From Polyangia bacterium (GTDB lineage Bacteria > Myxococcota_A > Polyangia > Nannocystales > Nannocystaceae): a stretch of 64,000 bases of DNA. The position numbers and the translations under genes were made by a program. Of this stretch, positions 8,793 through 17,088 are shown in pieces. The DNA lies in the NCBI GenBank assembly GCA_030429545.1, contig JAUIFF010000002.1:620001-684000 (forward strand), read 5' to 3'. The number at the start of each line of letters is the position of its first letter. Positions within the stretch are counted from its first letter, which is position 1. Below the pieces are notes generated by a model. It did not search any database. It was not told where the DNA came from and saw nothing but the letters and a program-made list of their open reading frames with translations.

Positions 8793-9818
8793 ATGAGCGG
8801 ATCGACCTCTTCAACCACCACGTCTTCACAACCCCTCGACCTCGTGACCGGCGGGGCGGGGTTTTTGGGGAGTGAGATCGTTCGCCAACTACTCGCGGCT
8901 GGCCGGAGCGTGCGTGTGCTGGCGTTGCCCGATGAGCAGCTCGACAACATTGAGGGGCTCGATGTCGAAGTTGTGCGCGGCGATGTGCGCTCACGCGAAG
9001 ACTGCGAGGCCGCGGTTTTGGGGTGTTCTCGGGTCTATCACGCCGCGGCGATCTATCGCGACTACATGCCCGACCCCACGCCGCTTTACGAAGTCAACAT
9101 GCGCGGGACCTTCAACATGCTCGAGGCGTCGCGGCGCGAGGGGGTTGAGCACGTTGTGTTTACGGCGAGTGTGGTGGCCCTCGGGCGGCCCAAACCCGGG
9201 GAGCTCGGCGATGAGACAACCCCCTACGAGGCCTGGAACATCGACTTTCCCTACAGCCGCAGCAAGTACCACAGCCGGCGGCTCGCCGAGGACTTTGTCA
9301 CCTGGGGGATGGATGTTCGGATCGTCTGTCCGGGGATGGTTTTTGGCCCCGGCGATGTTGGGCCAACACCGTCGGGGCAGCTCATTGTCAATGTCGCAAG
9401 TGGCAAGGCTCCGGGCTGGACCGAAGGGGGCTGTGGCTATGTCGATGTGCGCGACGCTGCCCGGGTCCATGTACTTGCATCCGAAAAGGGGCGGCCCGGC
9501 CGGCGCTACCTCGCAGTTGGCCACAACCTCGACAACCGCGACTTTTTGACGACCGTGGCCAAGATCGCCGGACGTAGCCACAAACTGCCCAAGATCCCCA
9601 AACCGCTGGCACGGATGTATTTGCAAACACTCGGCAAGTTGGCGATTCGTCGCGGCGACACCCCGATGATGACCCGGGCGATGTTCGATTATAGCTGCCA
9701 GCCGGTGTTTTTTAACAACCGGCGGTCGGTCGACGAACTCGGGATGATCTACCGCCCGATCACCGAAACAATTGCAGATGCAATTCGTTATTTTCGCGAC
9801 CAGAAGTTGATCGACTAG
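8793..9818 (+). CDS. NAD-dependent epimerase/dehydratase, HpnA-like
   Basis: Extended short-chain dehydrogenase of 341 residues. After a Ser/Thr-rich N-terminus comes the Rossmann signature VTGGAGFLGSEIV (GxxGxxG). The segment VYHAAAIYRDYMPDPTPLYE, then NMRGTFNMLEA and the catalytic YSRSKY (YxxxK), resemble the hopanoid-associated sugar epimerase HpnA and dihydroflavonol-4-reductase groups. A nucleotide-sugar or prenyl-linked substrate is plausible, but no hopanoid genes are nearby, so the exact reaction is not assigned. Three iterated palindromes (9470, 9616, 9773) occur in the last third, two of them within 160 bases. A terminator follows. Confidence 0.75.
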   Translation: MSGSTSSTTTSSQPLDLVTGGAGFLGSEIVRQLLAAGRSVRVLALPDEQLDNIEGLDVEVVRGDVRSREDCEAAVLGCSRVYHAAAIYRDYMPDPTPLYEVNMRGTFNMLEASRREGVEHVVFTASVVALGRPKPGELGDETTPYEAWNIDFPYSRSKYHSRRLAEDFVTWGMDVRIVCPGMVFGPGDVGPTPSGQLIVNVASGKAPGWTEGGCGYVDVRDAARVHVLASEKGRPGRRYLAVGHNLDNRDFLTTVAKIAGRSHKLPKIPKPLARMYLQTLGKLAIRRGDTPMMTRAMFDYSCQPVFFNNRRSVDELGMIYRPITETIADAIRYFRDQKLID

Positions 9819-9829
9819 TCCAAACGGCC

Positions 9830-9865
9830 AAGGCCGACGTGCGCGTGGGCACCCGTCGGCCTTTT
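9830..9865 (+). terminator. Rho-independent terminator of the epimerase gene
   Basis: A perfect 10-bp stem AAGGCCGACG / CGTCGGCCTT (9830-9839 and 9854-9863) with a 14-base loop is followed by T residues, 11 bases after the epimerase stop. It lies between convergent genes and may also serve the minus-strand lipoprotein gene. Confidence 0.75.
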
Positions 9866-9882
9866 ACCGGTTGGTTTGACTC

Positions 9883-11163
9883 CTAGTTGTTGCACGCGCA
9901 GTTTACGTAGCACGCGTTGTGGGAGAAGTTGGCGTCGGGCGACTGCCCGTTGGCGCCCCAGTTGGTGTTGTTGTCGGTCGAGGAGCACTCGATCGTGACC
10001 CAGTTGGAGCCGTTGTTTTTGTTGGGCCAAAACAAAAACCCAACCGCGTTGCCGGTGTGTTGGGTGGCTGCGCTGTCGAAGCCTCCGTGGGGTTGGCAGA
10101 CTTGGGTGCAGTTCATGCCGAGGTTGGGTGCGGTATACCAACAGCCCTGGATGCCGTTTCCGGGGTCGAACAGTTCGCCGCCGCAGTTGGCCATGCAGTT
10201 GTTGTTGCAGTCGTCGTTGTCGATGTCGTTACCGTCATCGCACTGCTCGTCGTTGTTGACGATCCCATCGCCACATACCGGGTTGGTACAGGCGTTTGTA
10301 CACGCGTCGTCGTCGACCTGGTTACCGTCGTCGCATTCCTCTGAACCGGCGACGACCCCATCGCCACATACGGGTAGGGCGCACATGTTGGAGCAGTCGT
10401 CGTCATCGACGTCATTGCCGTCGTCGCACTCCTCCATGTTGTTGACGATCCCGTCGCCACAGCTCGGCAGCGTGCAAGTGTTGGTGCAGTCGTCGTCGTC
10501 GATTTGGTTGCCGTCGTCGCAGGCCTCGTCACCGGCCGTGACACCGTCGCCGCAGACCGGGAACAGGCAGGCGTTGGAGCAGGCGTCGTCGTCGATGTCG
10601 TTGGCGTCGTCGCACTCTTCACCACCGTTGACATAGCCATCTCCGCATGCCGGGAGTGCACACTCCGTTGTACAATCATCTTCATTGACATCGTTGCCGT
10701 CGTCGCAGGCCTCGTCGCCGGCGACAATGCCATCGCCGCACACAGGCAGGGTGCAGGCATTGGAACAGGCGTCGTCGTCGACATCGTTGGCGTCGTCGCA
10801 CTCTTCGCCCATTTCGACCACGCCATTGCCACAGGCCGGCTCCTCGCAAACGCCGGCGATACAGGTCAGGCCGGTGTTACAAACGTCGCCGTCGAGGCAC
10901 GCACACCCGAGATCGCCGTCGGTGCAACTGTCGGTGTCGGTGTTCGGGTCTTCGGTGGTCGTTTCGCCACCGCTGCCCTCACTCGGGTCGTCGGTCGCGT
11001 CGCTCGTGTCGGTCGCGTCGGTTTCGGTTTGGTCCGTGTCGCTGGTGGTTGTGGTGGTCGCGGTGGAGGTTGTGCCGATCGTATCGTCACGGGTCTCTTC
11101 GCCACCGCAGCCGATAAATAGGACAGAAGACAGGCATAGGGGGGTCCAAAGGGCTACTCGCAT
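9883..11163 (-). CDS. Cys-rich repeat lipoprotein (DUF4215 / Myxo-Cys type)
   Basis: A 426-residue surface lipoprotein. The signal ends at LFIGC (about residue 19), followed by a roughly 60-residue Thr/Asp/Ser/Glu linker. The body has about seven tandem units of about 35 residues with the pattern CGDGxVxxGEECDDGNxxDxDxCxxxC, the cysteine-rich repeat abundant in myxobacteria. The conserved Asp/Asn residues suggest calcium binding and the cysteines disulfides. The last 95 residues form a different domain with six or so cysteines (GGELFDPGNGIQGCWYTAPN to NACYVNCACNN). No enzymatic function is visible. An adhesive or matrix role would be inference. The repetitive DNA explains several long antisense open frames here. 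Confidence 0.85.
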   Translation of the reverse strand: MRVALWTPLCLSSVLFIGCGGEETRDDTIGTTSTATTTTTSDTDQTETDATDTSDATDDPSEGSGGETTTEDPNTDTDSCTDGDLGCACLDGDVCNTGLTCIAGVCEEPACGNGVVEMGEECDDANDVDDDACSNACTLPVCGDGIVAGDEACDDGNDVNEDDCTTECALPACGDGYVNGGEECDDANDIDDDACSNACLFPVCGDGVTAGDEACDDGNQIDDDDCTNTCTLPSCGDGIVNNMEECDDGNDVDDDDCSNMCALPVCGDGVVAGSEECDDGNQVDDDACTNACTNPVCGDGIVNNDEQCDDGNDIDNDDCNNNCMANCGGELFDPGNGIQGCWYTAPNLGMNCTQVCQPHGGFDSAATQHTGNAVGFLFWPNKNNGSNWVTIECSSTDNNTNWGANGQSPDANFSHNACYVNCACNN

Positions 11164-11180
11164 GGCCCGAGCTTAGTATT

Positions 11181-11207
11181 AATATGTCTCTTAAGACATA
11201 TTTTTAC
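11181..11207. terminator. AT-rich hairpin between gpsA-like gene and lipoprotein gene
   Basis: A 9-bp inverted repeat AATATGTCT / AGACATATT (11181-11189, 11194-11202) with loop CTTA is followed by T residues on the plus strand. It sits in the 40-base gap between the stop of the GpsA-like gene and the start of the lipoprotein gene, both on the minus strand. It could attenuate readthrough or be an operator for the lipoprotein gene. Its AT content contrasts with the surroundings. Confidence 0.45.
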
Positions 11208-12142
11208 TCGCCGTCAACGTCGAGCGTCATCAGTCGCGTAAAAAATTCGGTCCCACCCATTCGACCCTCGAAAACTTCGTTCATAAGCCTGAGTACGGGC
11301 ATTTCGCAGTTGATGCGATCGAGGTACGAAGCGATCCAGCGCGCCCCGAGGATGCCTTCGATGTAGGTTCCAGCTTCCGTGCCGGCGTCTGCGGTGGCTG
11401 CCCCTGCGGCTAGGCGGGCTCCGACCGTGAGCTCCGGTCGGTCGTCGCCGGCAAGCGCCGCAAACAGGTCGCCCGTGCCCGCGAGACCGTGGAATGTCTC
11501 CGCCCGTGCCCCGAGCCGAACGCCGAGTTGACTGGCCTCGCGTAGGCCCCGTGTGACGAGCATGGCAAGGGTGGAGGGGTGCAGGCCATTGTGACGCGCA
11601 TAGCCAATCGCGAGTGAGAGCAGGCCGACAACGGTCGATGCGAGCTCGACTCCGAGGACGTCATCTGTTGCATATACTTGGAAATTTTCGCTGCTCAGGG
11701 CGTCGCGGACCGCGGCTTGGACCTCGGGAAAGCGCGAGCCGATGATCGCCGCCGAGGGTTTGCCCTGCTGGAGGGCATGGGCGACAACCGGACCCGCGAG
11801 TGCACCGATTCGCCGACAGGGGGTTTGCTGGCGCAACACCTGGGTGAGGCTCAACAGGTTCTCGCCGACGATCCCGCGACTGATGTGGACCAACAGATGA
11901 CTGCCATCGATGTGCGTCGCCAGCTGTTGCGCGACCTCGGTGACATAGATCGAGGGAATCGCAAAGATGATCAGCTCGGCCAAGGCGGCGCGCTCGAGTT
12001 CGGTGGTGACAGTGATCGAATCGGTGGCTTCGCGCTGGGGGCGACGACTCCAAAGCAGGACTTGCTTGCCGGTGCGAGTGGCCGCAGCCGCGAGGCCCCA
12101 GCCAAAGTCACCACCGCCTAGAATCGCAATATCGGTCGTCAT
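11204..12142 (-). CDS. GpsA-like glycerol-3-phosphate dehydrogenase homologue lacking the catalytic lysine
   Basis: 312 residues with the full NAD(P)-dependent glycerol-3-phosphate dehydrogenase layout: Rossmann motif ILGGGDFGWGLA (residues 7-18), VPS-type segment FAIPSIYV, SRGIVGEN, GPVVAHAL, then GVELASTVVGLLSLAIG and TFHGLAGTGDLFAAL. In GpsA the third block reads GVxLxxxxKNVIAI, whose Lys is the catalytic residue. Here that position is Val172 and the Asn is Gly. The Lys of KGLE is Arg, and the Lys of GPSFAKE is His. I therefore expect cofactor binding but doubt normal catalysis. The ATG at 12142 has a good ribosome binding site (GGAGGT, 4 bases before). It lies 56 bases downstream of a PlsB-like acyltransferase gene on the same strand. 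Confidence 0.75.
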   Translation of the reverse strand: MTTDIAILGGGDFGWGLAAAATRTGKQVLLWSRRPQREATDSITVTTELERAALAELIIFAIPSIYVTEVAQQLATHIDGSHLLVHISRGIVGENLLSLTQVLRQQTPCRRIGALAGPVVAHALQQGKPSAAIIGSRFPEVQAAVRDALSSENFQVYATDDVLGVELASTVVGLLSLAIGYARHNGLHPSTLAMLVTRGLREASQLGVRLGARAETFHGLAGTGDLFAALAGDDRPELTVGARLAAGAATADAGTEAGTYIEGILGARWIASYLDRINCEMPVLRLMNEVFEGRMGGTEFFTRLMTLDVDGE

Positions 12143-12198
12143 GTGTACCTCCGCTGGGTCCAACTCAAATTTACATGTTGATACAATTGAGTCGCCAT

Positions 12199-13920
12199 CT
12201 ACACGCCTCCTGCGAGCGCGGTGATCTCCCGGGCCGCGGCCATGGTCTCATCGGTAGCCAACTCCTCGGCCCAGGGCACGAGGCGGTTTTGGTAAAACAA
12301 CAGTAGGTTCGGATCTTCGATCCGCAGGCGGTCGCCGACCCGCTCGACGACCGTGGTCGAGTGATAGCCTTCCCAGGCGTCGAGGGCGGTCTCGAGCAGA
12401 CCGGCTGGGGTTTCGCAGCGCAGGCTCGGGTCGACCCGTACACGCCCTTCGCTTTCGAGACCGAGCAGGGCATTTCGTGCATGTGCAATGTCTTCGATGA
12501 GTTGCTGGCGCGGCATTTCGACTTCCCCGCGCAGGCGTTGGCGGCTAAATAGGTCGCGGCCACGGGTTTCGGCGACAAAGTAGCGATACAGCAGGTGGGC
12601 GACCAGCTGGGTCCACATAATGACGGTTTCGCGGTGGTAGGCCGCGGTCAGGTATTCTCCGAGCTCGCGGGTGTAGCCGGCGTCGCGGGCCGCATCGACC
12701 GAGGCCACGCCACCGCGGCGGACGTAGGTGCCGGGGTCAATCGTGCGACCGCCGGGGACCAGCGACTGGCCGTTGTCGTCGACGGGATTGCAAAACGGAT
12801 CGATCGGGTCGGCAAACCGAATCACGCAGGCGCTTTGCAGACCCCGGAGTTTCGCTGTAAATGCAAGCATCCGATCGAGCTGCGAGGACTCGTCGTCGGT
12901 GATGATGTAGCGTGCCTTGCCTGCGCCCTTGAGGTGGTCGGCAATCAGGGTTTCGGCCTCGAGCACGAGTGCATAGTTGATGGTGACGGGGACAAAAAAC
13001 AGGGGCCGCGGGGTTCCGCGGACCTGGTTGCGAGCAAACGCTTCGATCGCCGTGCCGGCCAGCCCGAGCTTGACCTTGCGCTCGATCATCCCGGAGCGCG
13101 AGCGTGTCCCCCCGGGGAAAAACAGCGAGTGATAGCCGCGCTCGAGCATCAGGCACGAGTAGGTCTTGAGGACATCTTTGTAGACCTGTGCACGGATCCG
13201 ACGGTCGACGCGATAGGCCCCGAGGTTGTGCATAAAAAAGCTGAGCACCGGGTTTGAAAACAGGTTTTTGCCGGCACCGTAGACGACGGGGGGCAGGCCC
13301 TCGCGCACCAGGGTATAGCCGAGGGCGACCGAGTCGAGGTTGGAGCTGTGGGTTGGGACCAGCACCAGGGTGCCGATTTGGGCGAGGCGCTTGAGTTTGT
13401 CGATGTCCCCCTCGGCCTGCAGCCGCTGGTTGAGCATGGTCCATTGTAGCTGCAACAAATCCCGGGGGAGGGCGCGGGGGTTCATCACTCCGGTGAGCAC
13501 GCCCGGGACAATATGTTGGGTCATGCGGTAGACCCGGGTGTCGAAGTTGCCAGCGATGTCGCTGGCGAGATGGTCGACGATCTTGCGCAGCTCCTCGGTG
13601 AGCTCGGCATGCGAGAGTTTGGCGATCCGGCGTGAGAGCTTGCGCCAGCGGTCGAGCTCAAACGCGGTCTCGTCGTCTTTTTGCCCGGCGAGACGCCGGG
13701 TTTCGCTGTTGGCCGCGTCGTTGAGGATGTACTCGACATGGGCCCGCGAGCTGGCGTGGCGATCGACAACCCGGGCAACGACGTCGGCGATCACCTGTTG
13801 ACGCTCGGCGTTAAAGTGAAAGATCCGCGGATCGCCAGGTTGCTCGGCCCGGGGAAAGAGGTTTGGCACCCGCAGGGGCCTGGCCTTGAGAACACGGGCG
13901 ACGATCGACTTGATGCGCAT
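12199..13920 (-). CDS. PlsB/PlsC-superfamily glycerophospholipid acyltransferase
   Basis: A 573-residue protein with the LPLAT-type catalytic motifs: THSSNLD (His191, Asp196; the HX4D pair) and FFPGGTRSRSG (residues 267-277; usually FPEGTRSR), plus GAGKNLFSNP and VPVTINY matching the PlsB-type sub-motifs. These enzymes acylate glycerol-3-phosphate or lysophosphatidate at the membrane. The long N-terminal (190 residues) and C-terminal (250 residues) extensions favour the GPAT (PlsB) class over PlsC. The neighbouring GpsA-like gene would supply or sense glycerol-3-phosphate, which supports a role in phospholipid or storage-lipid synthesis. Three iterated palindromes (12478, 12856, 13445) lie inside. 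The start ATG at 13920 is the only good one. Confidence 0.8.
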   Translation of the reverse strand: MRIKSIVARVLKARPLRVPNLFPRAEQPGDPRIFHFNAERQQVIADVVARVVDRHASSRAHVEYILNDAANSETRRLAGQKDDETAFELDRWRKLSRRIAKLSHAELTEELRKIVDHLASDIAGNFDTRVYRMTQHIVPGVLTGVMNPRALPRDLLQLQWTMLNQRLQAEGDIDKLKRLAQIGTLVLVPTHSSNLDSVALGYTLVREGLPPVVYGAGKNLFSNPVLSFFMHNLGAYRVDRRIRAQVYKDVLKTYSCLMLERGYHSLFFPGGTRSRSGMIERKVKLGLAGTAIEAFARNQVRGTPRPLFFVPVTINYALVLEAETLIADHLKGAGKARYIITDDESSQLDRMLAFTAKLRGLQSACVIRFADPIDPFCNPVDDNGQSLVPGGRTIDPGTYVRRGGVASVDAARDAGYTRELGEYLTAAYHRETVIMWTQLVAHLLYRYFVAETRGRDLFSRQRLRGEVEMPRQQLIEDIAHARNALLGLESEGRVRVDPSLRCETPAGLLETALDAWEGYHSTTVVERVGDRLRIEDPNLLLFYQNRLVPWAEELATDETMAAAREITALAGGV

Positions 13921-14073
13921 AGCGGCCGTCAGGATACGTGTTCGCGGGCCGTAGTGAAATACGCTAGCTCCGCGCCGGCGGTCATTCGCGACCGCAGCTC
14001 AAAACCGAGATGGCTGTGTTCGCGCCATCGGCCCCGGCTTTTGTGCAGATGCAACCGGAACCGGCCGCGGTGT

Positions 14074-14376
14074 TTATTCGCAGTACAGCGAGTAGTTGGC
14101 GTTGGTGTAACCCGCGTCGCAGATGCAGGACGGTTTGCCACCGGCCGGGGTACAGGTTCCGTTGCTATTGCAAAAAAATCCCTCGCACGGATCGAGCGGG
14201 TTGTAACAAAAGTTACCCTTGGCGTCGCACAGAGCCTCGGGATCTGCACATCCGCCACCGTCGAGGCAAAGCCCGCCAGCGTAGCCTTTGGGCGCTTGTT
14301 TTTCGCGTTCTCCCCCGCCGTAGCAGGCGAGACACAGGCCGAGCGTCAGGCCGAAGGTCGCCATCACCATGCGCAT
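14074..14376 (-). CDS. Small lipoprotein with EGF-like domain
   Basis: About 100 residues, starting MRMVMATFGLTLGLCLAC, so lipidation is expected at the Cys of LCLAC. The mature part is Cys-rich (GGLCLDGGGCADPEALCDAKGNFCYN) and ends in an EGF-like module DPCEGFFCNSNGTC and CICDAGYTNANYSLYC. The start at 14376 is preferred over an ATG three codons upstream because GGTGGA stands 9 bases before it. The frame extension to 14481 lacks signal-peptide character. A surface role is likely and the partner is unknown. Confidence 0.7.
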   Translation of the reverse strand: MRMVMATFGLTLGLCLACYGGGEREKQAPKGYAGGLCLDGGGCADPEALCDAKGNFCYNPLDPCEGFFCNSNGTCTPAGGKPSCICDAGYTNANYSLYCE

Positions 14377-14682
14377 CGCAGGCATTCCACCGCGAGCGCG
14401 ACTTGCAATGCTGTCACTCGTCTGCACCGCCGCGAACCTATCACATCGCTGCATTGGCGCGGGGGTTTTGTCGCGGCTCAACGACCGGTATGGGATGTGT
14501 CGGGGGCACCTGTCCCCATCTACAAACTAGGAATCGGTGTACAGGCACGGTCGTCCACCCTCAAGACCGCGGTCGTCGCCCGTTCGGCTACGCGGCTGGT
14601 GGTGGCTGGGTGAGATATCCGTGCTCAAAACAGGGTTGGGCATGCGTTGTCAAATGGGGTGGGTACTTGGTAGCGTCGTCCC
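14377..14682. other. Divergent spacer, no gene seen
   Basis: 306 bases between the minus-strand EGF-like lipoprotein and the plus-strand EP-repeat protein. The open frames across it are not convincing. It must hold two promoters, but I cannot place -35/-10 boxes with confidence. Confidence 0.4.
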
Positions 14683-15597
14683 GTGACCAGCCCCAATTTG
14701 TTTTTTAGGCGTTCGAGTGTCGGTCGCCGGTTGACCGCGGTCGCCACGGGCCTTGCCCTGGTCAGCTTGCCGGTCCACGCGACCGCAGCTCCCACGGTTG
14801 ATCTTGCAGCGGCCATGCTCGTTGCCCCCGAGGGTCCTGTCTCCGAGTCCGACGCTTCGAAGGCGCGCAGCGAGGCGCAGGACCGTGCGCGTAGTTTGGT
14901 CCAATCCGATGAGCCGGATAAGGCCGCGGAGATGCTCGAGCAATGGGCCTACGACAAGGGTGACCCGCTGTTGTTTATCGATGCCGCCGAGGCCCACAAG
15001 CTCCACGGCGAACGTGACCGCGACATCGATGCGGTTGAGCGCGGCATTGAGATGGCCCGGATCAGCCTCGATATCTTGTACTTCTTGCAGGGCGATCGCG
15101 CCTCGCCCGACTGGCGGGTGATTTCGGTGTCGGAGGTGACCCCGGCAATCCGCCGGGCCGAAGATTTGGTCGAGTCGTCCGAGCGGCTGATCCAAGAGAT
15201 CGAAGATGAAAATGCCGAGCCTGAGCCTGAGCCTGAGCCGGAGCCCAAGGAAAAGCCGGGTGGCACGGGATTGATCGTCGCCGGTTCGTTGCTCACGGGT
15301 GTTGGGGCCGCAGGTGTTGGCCTGCTGGGTTTTGGCGCCGCCAAGGGGGCGAGCGTTCAAAGGAAGGTCAACCAGCCCGAGATCTACGGCGACGAGTTTG
15401 ATGCCCTCGATGCCGAGGGCAAAAAAGCCAATGTATTTGCATTTGTCGGCATTGGCCTCGCCGTGGTCGGCCTCGCCGCCGGGACCACGCTGTTGGTACT
15501 CGGTGTCAAAAAACGCAAGCAGTCCAAACAGTCAGATGACGTGGCCTTTCGCGTGGCACCCACGTTTGGTGGCATGAGCATTTCGGGGAGGTTCTAA
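14683..15597 (+). CDS. Exported protein with Glu-Pro repeat and two membrane segments
   Basis: 304 residues from a GTG start. A signal peptide (ALVSLPVHATAAP, about residues 20-36) is followed by a helical domain of about 150 residues rich in Ala/Glu/Asp, a run of Glu-Pro repeats (about residues 175-185), and a C-terminal half with two hydrophobic segments (TGLIVAGSLLTGVGAAG and FVGIGLAVVGLAAGTTLLVL) ending in a basic cluster KKRKQSKQ. The layout is common in Nannocystales envelope proteins with no assigned function. The PEGA-domain gene starts one base after its stop, so the two should be co-translated. An iterated palindrome (15432-15441) lies in the second hydrophobic segment. Confidence 0.65.
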   Translation: MTSPNLFFRRSSVGRRLTAVATGLALVSLPVHATAAPTVDLAAAMLVAPEGPVSESDASKARSEAQDRARSLVQSDEPDKAAEMLEQWAYDKGDPLLFIDAAEAHKLHGERDRDIDAVERGIEMARISLDILYFLQGDRASPDWRVISVSEVTPAIRRAEDLVESSERLIQEIEDENAEPEPEPEPEPKEKPGGTGLIVAGSLLTGVGAAGVGLLGFGAAKGASVQRKVNQPEIYGDEFDALDAEGKKANVFAFVGIGLAVVGLAAGTTLLVLGVKKRKQSKQSDDVAFRVAPTFGGMSISGRF

Positions 15598-15598
15598 G

Positions 15599-16006
15599 AT
15601 GGGAAAATCCAATTATCTGCGCGCATTTTGCCTGGCGACGGCACTCGGATTTACCGGCTCAGTGGTCGCCCCGAGTCTCGCCCACGCCTGTGGCGAGAGC
15701 CTGTGTGTGACCGCGGGCAAGGGGGCCAAATGGAAGGCCGGCGGGTCGATGTCGGCCAAGCAAATCAAAAAAGAGCGGCGAAAAAATCGCAAGCGCAAGA
15801 CGTCTAACGTTTCGATCACAATCGACGGCGGCCGCGGCAGCGTGTTTGTCGATGGCTACTACAAGGGCACCGCACCGATTAGCGAGGTCGAACTCAAGCC
15901 GGGCAAGCACGACATCCAGGTGCGAAACGGCGACGAAGTGCTCGCCGAGGGGGTACTGACAGTCCCCCGCAAATCGACCGACATCGAGATCACCGTCTCC
16001 GGTTAG
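15599..16006 (+). CDS. Secreted PEGA-domain protein
   Basis: 135 residues. A signal peptide ends near SLAHA (residue 29). A short basic linker (KKERRKNRKRKT) precedes a PEGA-like beta domain (SNVSITIDGGRGSVFVDGYY, then GTAPISEVELKPGKHDIQV), which usually packs in surface or cell-wall proteins and often has a PEGA or SVYVDG-type core. The gene follows the EP-repeat gene without a gap, and a strong terminator ends the pair, so they form a two-gene envelope operon. The binding partner is unknown. Confidence 0.7.
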   Translation: MGKSNYLRAFCLATALGFTGSVVAPSLAHACGESLCVTAGKGAKWKAGGSMSAKQIKKERRKNRKRKTSNVSITIDGGRGSVFVDGYYKGTAPISEVELKPGKHDIQVRNGDEVLAEGVLTVPRKSTDIEITVSG

Positions 16007-16026
16007 GATTTGTTGCTCCTACAATC

Positions 16027-16060
16027 ATCCCGGCAAGCGTTGTGCCTGCCGGGATTTTTT
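16027..16060 (+). terminator. Rho-independent terminator
   Basis: A perfect 9-bp stem ATCCCGGCA / TGCCGGGAT (16027-16035, 16047-16055) is followed by a run of T to 16060. It ends the EP-repeat/PEGA operon. An iterated palindrome, TGTAGGTGCA, starts two bases further on (16062-16071). Confidence 0.85.
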
Positions 16061-16109
16061 GTGTAGGTGCATGGATACCCGGCGCCAGGTGCCAGGGAAG
16101 TTGCCCCGG

Positions 16110-16964
16110 TCAGATAAGCGCGAGTTGCCGCGCCGGTTCGGGGATGTGGTCCCACGGCAGCTGTGGCAGGGGCGTGCCGGCAGCGAGTAGGCGGTGGTAA
16201 AACTCGCGACAGGTCGTCGGCGATGTGTCTTCGATTGGGCAGTGGACAAAAAAGTACACCTGTGTGCCCTGTGCCAGCCAGGATTGCACCGTTGGTACCC
16301 AGCTGGTCAGCCAGCGCGTGTTGAACGAAGCCTTGGGGTGGGAGATCAGGCGTACCATCGTAAACGGGGCCGTGAGCACGAGGTCGAGCGGAACCTGGGG
16401 CTTTTTGCGTTCACAGGTCGCCTGCGGGTCGGGGCCGATGCCGGTAAACACCGGGCGTGTATCGAGCAACACCCGCGCAACTGCATGCTGTTGCAACAAA
16501 TCGTTGAGGCGCTCGCGGTGGGGGCTATGAAACCATCCGCCGTTGCGCACTTCGAGGGCGAGCCGCTGTGTCTTGGGCCAGGCGGCCAAAAAGGCCGCGA
16601 GGTCCCGCAGGCGCTCGGGGCCGTAGGAAGGTGACAGCACCCCAAAGTAGGGACCTAGGCGTGGCCCCAACAGGGCTGTGCGTTCAATAAATCGTTGGGC
16701 CTGGTCGATTTTTGGGGCCAGCAATCCGTAGTGTGAAATCGTTCGCGGGAGTTTGAGGCAAAACTCAAAGCTCTCAGGAGTTTGGTCGCGCCAGCGGGCG
16801 ACGACCTCGACCGAGGGCGGCGAGTAAAACGTGGTGTTGCCCTCGACCGCCGTCATTCGTTGTGCATACAAGGAGAGCAGGTCCGAGGGGTCGGCCGTGG
16901 GTGGGTAAAAGTTGTCGAGCCAGGGGCGATGACCCCACACGGCACATCCGGTGCGATATTGCAT
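16110..16964 (-). CDS. DUF72 family protein (YecE-like)
   Basis: 284 residues with the DUF72 TIM-barrel pattern: YRTGCAVWGHRPWLDNFYP at the N-terminus, VEGNTTFYSPPSVEVVARW, FEFCLKLPRTISH, PYFGVLSPSYGPERLRDL, LEVRNGGWF and VYFFVHCPIEDTSPTTCREF (the usual YFNN region). No reaction is established for the family. The ATG at 16964 (MQYRTGCAVWG) is chosen because the conserved N-terminus starts there. An iterated palindrome (16968-16977) lies 3 bases upstream of the start codon, where a ribosome binding site would be expected, and no Shine-Dalgarno is visible. Confidence 0.8.
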   Translation of the reverse strand: MQYRTGCAVWGHRPWLDNFYPPTADPSDLLSLYAQRMTAVEGNTTFYSPPSVEVVARWRDQTPESFEFCLKLPRTISHYGLLAPKIDQAQRFIERTALLGPRLGPYFGVLSPSYGPERLRDLAAFLAAWPKTQRLALEVRNGGWFHSPHRERLNDLLQQHAVARVLLDTRPVFTGIGPDPQATCERKKPQVPLDLVLTAPFTMVRLISHPKASFNTRWLTSWVPTVQSWLAQGTQVYFFVHCPIEDTSPTTCREFYHRLLAAGTPLPQLPWDHIPEPARQLALI

Positions 16965-17088
16965 GCTTGTAGGTGCAATAACACAACGGGCGAAATCAGC
17001 CAATGGTCGTCAAATGGACCAGAGCAACGTTCTAGTGCGGTCGGAGGTGGTTATGTGGCAACCTCGGTCGCCGGTGTAAACTCGAGCT

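Noticed and set aside
10113-11176. Several long plus- and minus-strand frames overlapping the Cys-repeat lipoprotein
   Set aside because: They are out-of-frame readings of a tandem repeat; their products are low-complexity Ser/Pro/Val or Arg/Thr strings, and only the minus-strand 9883-11163 frame has a signal peptide and ordered Cys units.
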